Origin: Streptomyces brasiliensis
Lineage (GTDB): Bacteria > Actinomycetota > Actinomycetes > Streptomycetales > Streptomycetaceae
DNA length: 64,000 nucleotides
NCBI RefSeq assembly: GCF_014647875.1
Contig: NZ_BMQA01000005.1
Span: 248,001-312,000, forward strand
Reading direction: 5' to 3'
In this document: positions 27,950 through 36,931 of the stretch, piece after piece
Layout of the letters: every line of letters begins with the position of its first letter
Numbering within the stretch: position 1 is the stretch's first letter
Made by a program: the position numbers and the translations under genes
The notes under the pieces: model-generated
What the model was told of the DNA's origin: nothing
What the model saw: only the letters and a program-made list of their open reading frames with translations
Database searches by the model: none

Positions 27950-28915
27950 TCAGGCGGCCTGCGGGCCCCGGAACGCGCGCCGGTAGGCGTTCGGCGTCGT
28001 CCCCAGCGCCCGGACGAACTGGTGACGCAGCGCGGCCGCCGAGCCGAAGCCGGTGCGGTCGGCGATCGCGTCCATCGTCTCGTCGCTCCCCTCCAGCAAC
28101 TCCTGGGCGAGCAGTACGCGTTGGCGCAAGATCCAGCGGTAGGGGGTGGTGCCGGTCTCCTGCTGGAAGCGGCGGGCGAAGGTGCGCGGCGCCATATGAG
28201 CGCGCGCGGCGAGCTGCTCGACGGTGACCTCCCGGTCGAGGTGCTGTTCCATCCAGGCCAGCACCTCGCCCACGGTGTCGCAGGTGTCCTTGGGCAGCGG
28301 CCGCTCGATGTACTGGGTCTGTCCGCCGTCCCGGTGCGGCGGCACCACCATGCGCCTGGCGATCTTGTTGGCGACCTCGGGGCCCTGCTCCTTGCGCACG
28401 ATGTGCAGACAGGCGTCGATGCCGGCCGCGGTGCCCGCGGAGGTGATCACCGGGTCCTCGTCCACGTAGAGCACGTCCGGCTGGACCCGGGTGCGCGGGA
28501 AGCGGCGGGCCAGCAGGTCCGCGTGCCGCCAGTGCACCGCGCAGCGCCGCCCGTCGAGCAGTCCGGCGGCGCCCAGCACGAAGACGCCCGAGCAGACGCT
28601 CAGCACCCGGGCGCCCCGGCCCACGGCCCGGCGCAGGGCGTCGAGCAGCTCGGGGGGATACTCCCGGTCGACGTTCGCGTCCGAGGCCGGGATCGCGATC
28701 AGGTCGGCGTCCTCCAGCCGGTCGAGCCCGTACGGCGTCGACACGGTGAGCCCGACGACATGGGTGCCCAGCGACGGGCCCTCGGCGGAGACCACGGCGA
28801 AGTCGTACACCGGCAGCCCCTCGTCGCTGCGGTCGAGCCCGAACACCTCGCACAGCACGCCGAGTTCGAAGGGATGCACGCCGTCGAGCAGGGGGACGGC
28901 CACGTTCGTCAGCAT
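27950..28915 (-). CDS. nrdS: AraC-family regulator with DJ-1/PfpI-like domain (NrdS-like)
   Basis: 321 residues. Residues 1-175 form a DJ-1/PfpI-like glutamine-amidotransferase domain (nucleophile elbow VCSGVFVLG). The C-terminal 100 residues are two AraC helix-turn-helices (HMAPRTFARRFQQETGTTP and ADRTGFGSAAALRHQF). It is the third gene of the nrdA-nrdB operon on this strand, the position of nrdS in S. coelicolor. ATG 28915 is chosen over a longer frame because the domain begins MLTNVAVPLLDG. Presumably under the same cobalamin riboswitch. Confidence 0.85.
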   Translation of the reverse strand: MLTNVAVPLLDGVHPFELGVLCEVFGLDRSDEGLPVYDFAVVSAEGPSLGTHVVGLTVSTPYGLDRLEDADLIAIPASDANVDREYPPELLDALRRAVGRGARVLSVCSGVFVLGAAGLLDGRRCAVHWRHADLLARRFPRTRVQPDVLYVDEDPVITSAGTAAGIDACLHIVRKEQGPEVANKIARRMVVPPHRDGGQTQYIERPLPKDTCDTVGEVLAWMEQHLDREVTVEQLAARAHMAPRTFARRFQQETGTTPYRWILRQRVLLAQELLEGSDETMDAIADRTGFGSAAALRHQFVRALGTTPNAYRRAFRGPQAA

Positions 28916-29008
28916 GCCGCCAGTGTGCCTCAGAAGTGGCAGCAATTCGAGGGTGTGCGGCAGTCCTGCCACTCACGGTAAGGAGCATTCGGCGCGACAG
29001 TGGTGTCC

Positions 29009-29251
29009 ATGAACACGAACCAGATCGAAGGCATGATCGGAATGGTCACCGTCCTCGGGATCCTCGTCCTCCTGGCCCTCCCGTCGCTGATCGGAGTCGT
29101 ACGCGACCGGCGCGTCGACCGGCAGCTCAGGGAGGCCCAGGAGGAGCGGGCCGGCGAGGAGGGTCAGAAGTCCTCGTCCAGGTCGACGGTGCCCTCCACC
29201 GCCACCTGGTACGCCGAAGGACGCCGCTCGAAGAAGTTGGTCAGCTCCTGA
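29009..29251 (+). CDS. Possible small single-span membrane protein
   Basis: An 80-residue frame with one hydrophobic segment (VLGILVLLALPSLIGVV) followed by a charged helix rich in Arg and Glu. It lies opposite the nrdB-nrdS gap and its last 88 nt overlap the nrdB 3' end in antisense. The first 50 codons look protein-like; the part over nrdB may simply run on. No clear ribosome binding site. I list it as possible, not proven. Confidence 0.4.
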   Translation: MNTNQIEGMIGMVTVLGILVLLALPSLIGVVRDRRVDRQLREAQEERAGEEGQKSSSRSTVPSTATWYAEGRRSKKLVSS

Positions 29252-30171
29252 ACCCCCTGCAACTCCATGAAGGAGAACGGGTTCTCCGAGCCGTGGACCG
29301 GAGCGAAGCCGAGCCGTGTGAGCCGCTGGTCGGCGACGCACTCGAGGTACTGCCGCATGGAGTCGGTGTTCATGCCCGGGAGGCCGTCACCGCACAGGTC
29401 GCGCGCGAACTGCAGCTCGGCCTCGACGGCCTCCCGCAGCATGTCGGTGACCTGCTCCCGGAGTTCGTCGTCGAAGAGGTCCGGCTCCTCCTTGCGGACG
29501 GTGTCGACCACGTCGAAGGCGAAGGACATGTGCATGGTCTCGTCGCGGAACACCCAGTTGGTGCCGGTGGCGAGACCGTGCAGCAGACCACGGCTGCGGA
29601 ACCAGTAGACGTACGCGAAGGCGCCGTAGAAGAACAGTCCCTCGATGCACGCGGCGAAGCAGACGAGGTTGAGCAGGAAGCGGCGGCGGTCGGCCCGGGA
29701 CTCCAGCCGGTCCAGCTTCTCCACGGAGTCCATCCACTTGAAGCAGAACTCCGCCTTCTCGCGGATGGACGGGATGTTCTCCACGGCCGCGAAGGCGGCG
29801 GCGCGGTCCTCCGGATCGGGGAGATACGTGTCCAGCAGCGTCAGATAGAACTGGACGTGCACGGCCTCCTCGAAGAGCTGACGGCTCAGGTACAGCCGCG
29901 CCTCGGGAGAGTTGATGTGCTTGTACAGCGTCAGCACCAGGTTGTTCGCGACGATCGAGTCGCCCGTCGCGAAGAACGCGACCAGCCGGCCGATCAGATG
30001 CTGCTCACCCGGTGTCAGCTTCGCGAGGTCGGCGACGTCCGAGTGGAGGTCGACCTCCTCGACGGTCCAGGTGTTCTTGATGGCGTCCCGGTAGCGCTCG
30101 TAGAAGTCGGGGTAGCGCATGGGCCGGAGCGTCAGCTCGAAGCCGGGGTCGAGGAGATTCTGGTCAGTCAT
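29164..30171 (-). CDS. nrdB: Ribonucleotide reductase class Ia small subunit
   Basis: 335 residues of the ferritin-like R2 family. Diiron ligands are visible in helices with EEAVHVQFY, ACIEGLFFYG and RDETMHMSF. It houses the radical cofactor that R1 needs to reduce ribonucleotides. ATG 30171 starts MTDQNLLDPGFELT as in homologues; longer open frame rejected. It follows nrdA by 56 nt and precedes nrdS. Regulated with nrdA by the cobalamin riboswitch. Confidence 0.94.
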   Translation of the reverse strand: MTDQNLLDPGFELTLRPMRYPDFYERYRDAIKNTWTVEEVDLHSDVADLAKLTPGEQHLIGRLVAFFATGDSIVANNLVLTLYKHINSPEARLYLSRQLFEEAVHVQFYLTLLDTYLPDPEDRAAAFAAVENIPSIREKAEFCFKWMDSVEKLDRLESRADRRRFLLNLVCFAACIEGLFFYGAFAYVYWFRSRGLLHGLATGTNWVFRDETMHMSFAFDVVDTVRKEEPDLFDDELREQVTDMLREAVEAELQFARDLCGDGLPGMNTDSMRQYLECVADQRLTRLGFAPVHGSENPFSFMELQGVQELTNFFERRPSAYQVAVEGTVDLDEDF

Positions 30172-30227
30172 GGCAATCGGCGCGAAGCGCCGTCCTCCAG
30201 GGTCGGTGGTCGGGTGGCGGGCGGGCA

Positions 30228-32600
30228 TTACTGGCAGGCCTCGCAGGACTCGGGGTTCTCGAGGGAGCAGGCGACCGCGTCGGGGTCGGCGATCTGCTGG
30301 ACGGGGACGGTGGCCCGGGCCGCGCGGGCGATGCGGGTCGCCGGGCGCGAGCGCAGGTAGTACGTCGTCTTCAGGCCCTGCTTCCAGGCGTACGCGTACA
30401 TCGAGGAGAGCTTGCCGATGGTCGGCGTCTCCATGAAGAGGTTCAGCGACTGGGACTGGTCCAGATACGGGGTGCGGGCCGCCGCCATGTCGATCAGTCC
30501 GCGCTGCGGGATCTCCCACGCCGTGCGGTACAGGGCCCGTACGTCCTCGGGGATCCAGGCGAAGTCCTGCACCGAGCCGCTGGACTCGCGCAGCGCCTCA
30601 CGGGTGCGGGCGTCCCAGACACCCAGCTCCTTGAGGTCGTTCACCAGATACGAGTTGACCTGGAGGAACTCGCCGGAGAGGGTCTCGCGCTTGAACAGGT
30701 TGGACACCTGCGGCTCGATGCACTCGTACACGCCCGCGATCGAGGCGATGGTGGCCGTCGGGGCGATGGCGAGCAGCAGCGCGTTGCGCATGCCGACGGA
30801 CGCGATCCGCTCGCGCAGCGCGGCCCAGCGCTCCGGCCACGCCTGCTGGACGCCGTAGTGGTCGGGGTGCAGGACTCCCTGCGCGGTACGCGTCTTCTCC
30901 CAGGCCGGGAGCGGGCCGCTCCGCTCGGCGAGATCGGCGGAGGCCTCGTACGCGGCGAGCATGATGCGCTCGGCGATGCGGGTGGACAGGTCGCGTGCCT
31001 CGGGCGAGTCGAAGGGCAGGCGCAGTTTGAAGAAGACGTCCTGGAGACCCATCGCGCCCAGGCCCACCGGACGCCACTTGGCGTTGGAACGGCCCGCCTG
31101 CTCGGTGGGGTAGAAGTTGATGTCGACGACGCGGTCGAGGAAGGTGACGGCGGTGCGGACCGTCTCGTCCAGCCGCTCCCAGTCGAGGTCGCCCGTCGCC
31201 GTGTCGACAAAGGCACCCAGGTTGACCGACCCCAGGTTGCAGACCGCCGTCTCCCCGTCGTCTGTGACCTCCAGGATCTCCGTGCAGAGGTTGGAGGAGT
31301 GGACGACGTTGCCCGGGGCCGCCGTCTGGTTGGCCGTGCGATTGGCGGCGTCCTTGAAGGTCATCCAGCCGTTGCCGGTCTGTGCGAGGGTGCGCATCAT
31401 ACGGCCGTACAGATCGCGGGCCTGGATCGTCTTCTTCGCGAGGCCCTTCGTCTCGGCCGCCCGGTACGCGGCGTCGAACTCCTCGCCCCACAGGTCGACC
31501 AGTTCCGGTACGTCGGACGGCGAGAACAGCGACCACTGGCCGTCGGAGTCGACCCGGCGCATGAACTCGTCCGGGACCCAGTGCGCGAGATTGAGGTTGT
31601 GGGTGCGCCGGGCGTCCTCACCGGTGTTGTCGCGCAGCTCAAGGAACTCCTCGATGTCGGAGTGCCAGGTCTCCAGGTAGACGGCCGCGGCACCCTTGCG
31701 CCGGCCGCCCTGGTTCACCGCCGCCACCGACGCGTCGAGGGTCTTGAGGAACGGGACGATGCCGTTGGAGTGCCCGTTGGTGCCGCGGATCAGCGAACCC
31801 CGGGAGCGGATACGGGAGTACGCCAGCCCGATGCCGCCCGCGTGCTTGGAGAGCCGGGCGACCTGGTGGTAGCGATCGTAGATCGAGTCCAGCTCGTCCT
31901 TCGGGGAGTCGAGGAGGTAGCAGGACGACATCTGGGGGTGCCGCGTACCGGAGTTGAACAGCGTGGGGGAGGAGGGCAGATAGTCGAGGCGGCTCATCAA
32001 GCCGTACAGCGCGGCGACTTCGTCGACCGAGCGGGTCGTGTCGTCCTCGGCGAGGCCGGCCGCCACGCGCAGCAGGAAGTGCTGGGGCGTCTCGACGACC
32101 TTGCGGGTGTGCGGGTGGCGCAGCAGATAGCGGCTGTGCAGGGTGCGCAGGCCGAAGTAGCCGAAGCGGTCGTCGGCGGCAGGGTCGGCCAGCGCGTCGA
32201 GCCGCCGGGCGTGCAGCCGTACGAACTCGGCGGTGCGGTCGGCGATCAGGCCCTCGCGGTGACCCACGGCGACCGACTCGGTGAACGAGGTGACGCCCTG
32301 TGAGGCGGCCTCGGCGCGGATGCCGATGGTCAGCAGGCGGGCGGCCAGCCGCGAGTAGGCGGGGTCCTCCGAGATCAGGCCGGCGGCGGCCTCGGTCGCC
32401 AGCTCGCGCAGCTCCGTCTCGTCGGCGTGCGCCGACCGGCCGCGCAGCGCGGCGGCGACGACCCGGCCGGGGTCGGCGTCGGGGAGGTCTGCGGTCAGCT
32501 CGGTCAGGGTGCGCAGCAGCGCGCTTCCGGGACCGTCGGGCTCCGGGGCCGGGGCGGACGGACCGGTGGCTGAAGCCGGTTCGGCTGGCGCGATGGTCAC
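30228..32600 (-). CDS. nrdA: Ribonucleotide reductase class Ia large subunit
   Basis: 790 residues. The catalytic N-x-C-x-E stretch is visible in SNLCTEILEV, and the radical-transfer/substrate loops in MSSCYLLD and NLGSVNLGA. The C-terminal ESCEACQ gives the redox-active Cys pair that is re-reduced by thioredoxin. GTG 32600 has GGGAGAG upstream and begins VTIAPAEP. First gene of nrdABS. The 5' leader holds a cobalamin riboswitch, so B12 should shut this enzyme off and leave reduction to the B12-dependent class II enzyme encoded elsewhere. Confidence 0.95.
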   Translation of the reverse strand: MTIAPAEPASATGPSAPAPEPDGPGSALLRTLTELTADLPDADPGRVVAAALRGRSAHADETELRELATEAAAGLISEDPAYSRLAARLLTIGIRAEAASQGVTSFTESVAVGHREGLIADRTAEFVRLHARRLDALADPAADDRFGYFGLRTLHSRYLLRHPHTRKVVETPQHFLLRVAAGLAEDDTTRSVDEVAALYGLMSRLDYLPSSPTLFNSGTRHPQMSSCYLLDSPKDELDSIYDRYHQVARLSKHAGGIGLAYSRIRSRGSLIRGTNGHSNGIVPFLKTLDASVAAVNQGGRRKGAAAVYLETWHSDIEEFLELRDNTGEDARRTHNLNLAHWVPDEFMRRVDSDGQWSLFSPSDVPELVDLWGEEFDAAYRAAETKGLAKKTIQARDLYGRMMRTLAQTGNGWMTFKDAANRTANQTAAPGNVVHSSNLCTEILEVTDDGETAVCNLGSVNLGAFVDTATGDLDWERLDETVRTAVTFLDRVVDINFYPTEQAGRSNAKWRPVGLGAMGLQDVFFKLRLPFDSPEARDLSTRIAERIMLAAYEASADLAERSGPLPAWEKTRTAQGVLHPDHYGVQQAWPERWAALRERIASVGMRNALLLAIAPTATIASIAGVYECIEPQVSNLFKRETLSGEFLQVNSYLVNDLKELGVWDARTREALRESSGSVQDFAWIPEDVRALYRTAWEIPQRGLIDMAAARTPYLDQSQSLNLFMETPTIGKLSSMYAYAWKQGLKTTYYLRSRPATRIARAARATVPVQQIADPDAVACSLENPESCEACQ

Positions 32601-32733
32601 GTGGGACTCTCCCTCGCTCGGCACGGGGCCTTGCGGAGGGCAGGGGGCAGCACACGAGCGCACGCGGCGTCGCGTCCACCGGCCCACTCCACGAGGCCCG
32701 GACGTCAGGGCACCCGACCGGACGGCCGGGCGC

Positions 32734-32835
32734 GCTGTCGGCAGGTCCTCGGACTGAAGCAGGCGTGCGGATGCACGCATGTACACCGTTGCGGGACAGT
32801 TCCGGATTCGCACCGGATTCCCCTGCGGCGACAGC
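32734..32835 (-). promoter_or_regulatory. Cobalamin (B12) riboswitch upstream of nrdABS
   Basis: On the minus strand the B12-box core reads GAATCCGGTGCGAATCC then GGAACTGTCCCGCAACGG, followed by the 3' element CAGTCCGAGGACCTGCC. An outer P1 stem closes the element: GCTGTCG (from 32835) with CGACAGC (ending 32734). It sits 134 nt before the nrdA start. This matches the known B12 control of class Ia reductase genes in Streptomyces. The exact limits are approximate. Confidence 0.92.
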
Positions 32836-32909
32836 GAGCATGAGCATACATCTTGTGCCGCTCGCCGGCGGCACCCCCATATGTTGTGTCGCGGTGATTT
32901 CGGAGCGTG

Positions 32910-33367
32910 TCAGAGCGTCAACTCATAGGTGAGCAGCAGGATGTCGTCGAGTTTCGGGAAGGGGCTGTCAGTCCCGCTCGGGGACCCGGACGAAGCCGAG
33001 GCGCTCGTGGATGCGGTGGGCGGTGCGCATGGTGCGCTGCGTCGACAGGACGATCCGTGCGCAGCCCTCGACGCCCCTCGCCCGCTCGACGCAAACGCGC
33101 ACGAGCGCGTCGCCGACGCCCCGGCCGCGGGCGGGGTGGTCGGCGGCGAGCATCCGTATCTCGGCCTCTCCGGGGCGGCACTTGTCCGTCGGCCACGGCC
33201 ACCAGTACTTCGGCGGACGCCGCGCGCTTGGCCACGTTCCGCAACTCATCGAGGTACGCGTCGTTCTCACCGAAGCCGAGGAGGCCGTCGTCGAGACAGG
33301 CGCGGGCGGTGATGTCGCCCAGGGGCGCGTAGTCGCCGGGGGTGGCGGTACGGATTGCGATGCCCAT
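32910..33367 (-). pseudogene. GNAT acetyltransferase remnant
   Basis: Starts normally at ATG 33367 (GIAIRTATPGDYAPLGD) but near 33178 the frame shifts and about 15-20 codons of the central strands appear to be missing. The acetyl-CoA site then continues in another frame (RPGEAEIRMLA, ARGRGVGDALV). After GFVRVPERD a TGA stands where family members have Trp. A further one-base shift precedes the expected end DDILLLTYELTL. Three separate lesions make this a decayed gene rather than a sequencing slip. Confidence 0.85.
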
Positions 33368-33448
33368 GGCATCGAGTGTGCGGGTGGGCATGGCAGCGGG
33401 CCGCCGATTTTCTTGCTCCCGGCGGCCCGCTGCGGGTTGTCGGTGGCT

Positions 33449-33495
33449 GGTCGCGCCCACGCGGCGGAGCCGCATATCGACACGGCCCCGCGCCC
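33449..33495. repeat. Intergenic GC-rich repeat, copy B
   Basis: Closely similar to 17013-17060 (GGTCGCGCCCACGCGGCGGA then CCGxATxTCGACAC). Here it runs straight into a hairpin terminator, so the element may carry or recruit terminator stems. Confidence 0.7.
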
Positions 33496-33516
33496 TTTCG
33501 AGGGCGCGGGGCCGTG
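33481..33516. terminator. Terminator downstream of the symporter gene
   Basis: A perfect 16-bp stem (33481-33496 with 33501-33516) with a stable TTCG tetraloop, a few bases beyond the symporter stop on the minus strand. It overlaps the GC-rich repeat. Confidence 0.85.
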
Positions 33517-33522
33517 CGGTGT

Positions 33523-35151
33523 CTAGTGGCTCGACCCCGCCGTCGCCGGAGGCAGTTCCACCTGGACGCCCGCGTCGCCCGCGTCCGACGTGTAGTCCTC
33601 CGGGCTTGTCTCGTCGACTCCCTCGGGGGCCTTCAGGGCCTTCAGGACGAAGGTCAGGACCACCGTGACCACGACGTTCATGACGAACGCCGTGAGGCCG
33701 ATGTAGCCGATCTCGCCGATGCCCGGAATCTCCTTCGCCGAGCCGCCGAAGTGCTTCTGGGTCGGCGAGGCCACCCCGTACGCGGCGACCGTGCCGTACA
33801 CCATGCCGACCGCCCAGCCCACGAGCAGCGCCCAGCGGTGGAACCAGCGGGTGAACAGGCCGCCGACCAGGGCCGGGAAGGTCTGCAGGATCCAGATGCC
33901 GCCGAGCAGCTGGAAGTTGATCGCCACCGTCTTGTCCATGGTCAGGACGAAGACCAGCGCGCCCACCTTCACCAGCAGGGAGACCAGCTTGGAGACCTTG
34001 GTCTCCTCCTTGGCTGTGGCGTTCGGCTTGATGAAGTCCTTGTAGATGTTGCGGGTGAAGAGGTTCGCCGCAGCGATCGACATGATCGCCGCCGGCACCA
34101 GCGCGCCGATGCCGATCGCCGCGAAGGCCACGCCCGCGAACCAGTCCGGGAACATGTTCTCGAACAGCTGCGGGATCGCCAGCTGGCCGTTCTGCACCTT
34201 CACGCCGGCCGCGATCGCCATGAAGCCCAGCAGGCCGAGCAGGCCGAGCATCAGGGAGTACAGCGGCAGGATCGTGGTGTTGCGGCGGATCACCTCACGG
34301 CTGCGCGAGGACAGCGTCGCGGTGATCGAGTGCGGGTACATGAACAGCGCGAGCGCCGAGCCGAGGGCCAGCGTGGCGTATGTCCACTGGCCCGCCGGAG
34401 CCGGTGCGAGCGCTCCGCGCGGGGCCCCGGTCGCCGGGTTGACCTGGGCGAACGCGTCGCCGGCCTTGGCGAAGATGTCGTCGAAGCCGCCGAGCTTGAT
34501 CGGGATGTAGATGATCGCCACCGCGATGACGATGTAGATCAGCGCGTCCTTCACGAACGCGATCAGCGCCGGGGCCCTGAGGCCCGAGGAGTACGTGTAG
34601 GCGGCCAGCACGCCGAAGGCGATCAGCAGCGGCAGGTCCTTCACGAACCAGTTGGCGCTCTCGCCGCCGCCGACGCCCATCACGTCGAGCACCGCCTGGA
34701 TGCCGACCAGCTGGAGCGCGATGTACGGCATGGTCGCCAGGATGCCGGTGACCGCCACCGCCAGCGACAGACCCTTCGAACCGAAGCGGCCGCGCACGAA
34801 GTCCGACGGCGTCACGTAACCGTGCTTGTGCGACACCGACCACAGCCGGGGCAGGAACGTGAAGATCAGCGGGTAGACCAGGATCGTGTACGGCACCGCG
34901 AAGAAGCCCGCCGCGCCCGCCGCGTAGATCGCCGCCGGTACGGCCACGAAGGTGTACGCCGTGTAGAGGTCGCCGCCGAGCAGGAACCAGGTGATCCAGG
35001 TGCCGAAGGACCGGCCGCCCAGGCCCCACTCGTCGAGGCTGTGCTCGTTGTCCGGTCTGCGCCAGCGCGCGGCCAGGAAGCCCATGACCGTGACGGCCAG
35101 GAAGAAGAAGATGAAGACGCCGAGCGCGACGCCGTTCACGCCGTCCTTCAT
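33523..35151 (-). CDS. Sodium:solute symporter (monocarboxylate/acetate type)
   Basis: 542 residues with about 13 membrane helices of the SSS family. Segments such as EWGLGGRSFGTWITWFLLGG and the paired WFAGVAFAAIGIGALVPAA resemble MctC/ActP-type carriers of acetate, pyruvate or propionate. The exact substrate is not readable. ATG 35151 overlaps the stop of the small DUF3311 protein upstream (ATGA). That pairing is typical of this symporter group. Confidence 0.88.
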   Translation of the reverse strand: MKDGVNGVALGVFIFFFLAVTVMGFLAARWRRPDNEHSLDEWGLGGRSFGTWITWFLLGGDLYTAYTFVAVPAAIYAAGAAGFFAVPYTILVYPLIFTFLPRLWSVSHKHGYVTPSDFVRGRFGSKGLSLAVAVTGILATMPYIALQLVGIQAVLDVMGVGGGESANWFVKDLPLLIAFGVLAAYTYSSGLRAPALIAFVKDALIYIVIAVAIIYIPIKLGGFDDIFAKAGDAFAQVNPATGAPRGALAPAPAGQWTYATLALGSALALFMYPHSITATLSSRSREVIRRNTTILPLYSLMLGLLGLLGFMAIAAGVKVQNGQLAIPQLFENMFPDWFAGVAFAAIGIGALVPAAIMSIAAANLFTRNIYKDFIKPNATAKEETKVSKLVSLLVKVGALVFVLTMDKTVAINFQLLGGIWILQTFPALVGGLFTRWFHRWALLVGWAVGMVYGTVAAYGVASPTQKHFGGSAKEIPGIGEIGYIGLTAFVMNVVVTVVLTFVLKALKAPEGVDETSPEDYTSDAGDAGVQVELPPATAGSSH

Positions 35152-35411
35152 GCCGACGCACCGTCCTTCCGGGCCTTGCGGGCGCGCTGGTCACGCTGCC
35201 AGAGCTGGTACGCGGTCATCGTCAACGCGGTGGAGATCAGCACCCACGCCATCTGGTACCAGTAGAAGAACGGGATCCCGATGAACGTGGGGTCGGTCTT
35301 GGCATAGGAGCTCACCCAGAGCATCGCCACGAAGGGCGCGACCAGACACAGGGCGATCACCACCCGTACCGGTGTTACGACCGGCGGTTTCACTTCAGGT
35401 GCATCTGACAT
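35148..35411 (-). CDS. DUF3311 small membrane protein
   Basis: 87 residues with two membrane segments (VIALCLVAPFVAMLWV and FYWYQMAWVLISTALTM). DUF3311 proteins are habitually encoded just before SSS symporters, as here with a 4-nt overlap, and may be an accessory subunit. ATG 35411 chosen over a longer frame because the hydrophilic start MSDAPEV is usual. Confidence 0.85.
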   Translation of the reverse strand: MSDAPEVKPPVVTPVRVVIALCLVAPFVAMLWVSSYAKTDPTFIGIPFFYWYQMAWVLISTALTMTAYQLWQRDQRARKARKDGASA

Positions 35412-35749
35412 GCCACGGCTCCGTCCCCTCGCTGAACACCTGTGCAACGCGCAGGCAATGTAGGTGACGGTGCAACTATGCGGAAGCCCCCTTCCGTATT
35501 TCGGTCCCGAACGGAAATCTCAGCAGCACCGGAAGCCCTGCCGCGGGTCCGACTCCTGGCGGTCCATGCGTATACGTTCGAATTCTCACCGGGGGCAGTA
35601 TCTCCGCCTCCGGGTACACCTTCCAGGCATGCGTGAGATACCGGGCATACGCGGATTTGCCGTTCAGTTCGCGCACGCACATCGTCGGCCCACCCGGCTC
35701 GGCGACTGCTCGCGTGGTGAACGGTCACCTCGTGGCGACCGGTGCAGGC
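35412..35749. other. Non-coding gap between dasR and the symporter operon
   Basis: 338 bp with no convincing gene. It must hold the promoter of the DUF3311-symporter operon. A short hairpin CGGAAG...CTTCCG lies near 35480-35496. No dre-type site was found here. Confidence 0.6.
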
Positions 35750-36691
<942 letters not shown>

Positions 36692-36794
36692 TCAACCGGG
36701 CCGTCCGATCTGTCGCTTGGGGAATGAAAGGTCCCTGCATATCTCGGTCGCATCACGGACGCCGGGAGCCTGCCTGAACACCCTTGACAGGCCT

Positions 36795-36810
36795 ATTGGT
36801 CTGGGCCAAG
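36795..36810. promoter_or_regulatory. dre-like operator 1 upstream of dasA
   Basis: ATTGGTCTGGGCCAAG is a palindromic TGGTCT-type site placed 5 nt after a TTGACA hexamer (36784-36789), which is a likely -35 box of dasA. Binding here would block the promoter. Confidence 0.7.
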
Positions 36811-36819
36811 CTCCCCTCT

Positions 36820-36835
36820 ACTGGTCTACACCATT
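36820..36835. promoter_or_regulatory. dre operator 2 upstream of dasA
   Basis: ACTGGTCTACACCATT is a near-perfect dre site located 97 nt before the dasA start and 9 nt after the preceding dre-like site. Tandem sites suggest tight DasR repression of dasABC. Confidence 0.85.
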
Positions 36836-36931
36836 GGTCCAGGTCCAGGTCCCGGCCCCATGGGCGGTACGACGCGTTGACGGTCACCGCGGGGAGGCAG
36901 GGGGGATTGTGGCATCCCTGAGGAGGGTGGC

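Noticed and set aside
33355..35265. A 636-codon plus-strand frame
   Set aside because: Antisense to the symporter gene; composition is His/Asp/Arg-rich as expected from the reverse of membrane-protein codons.
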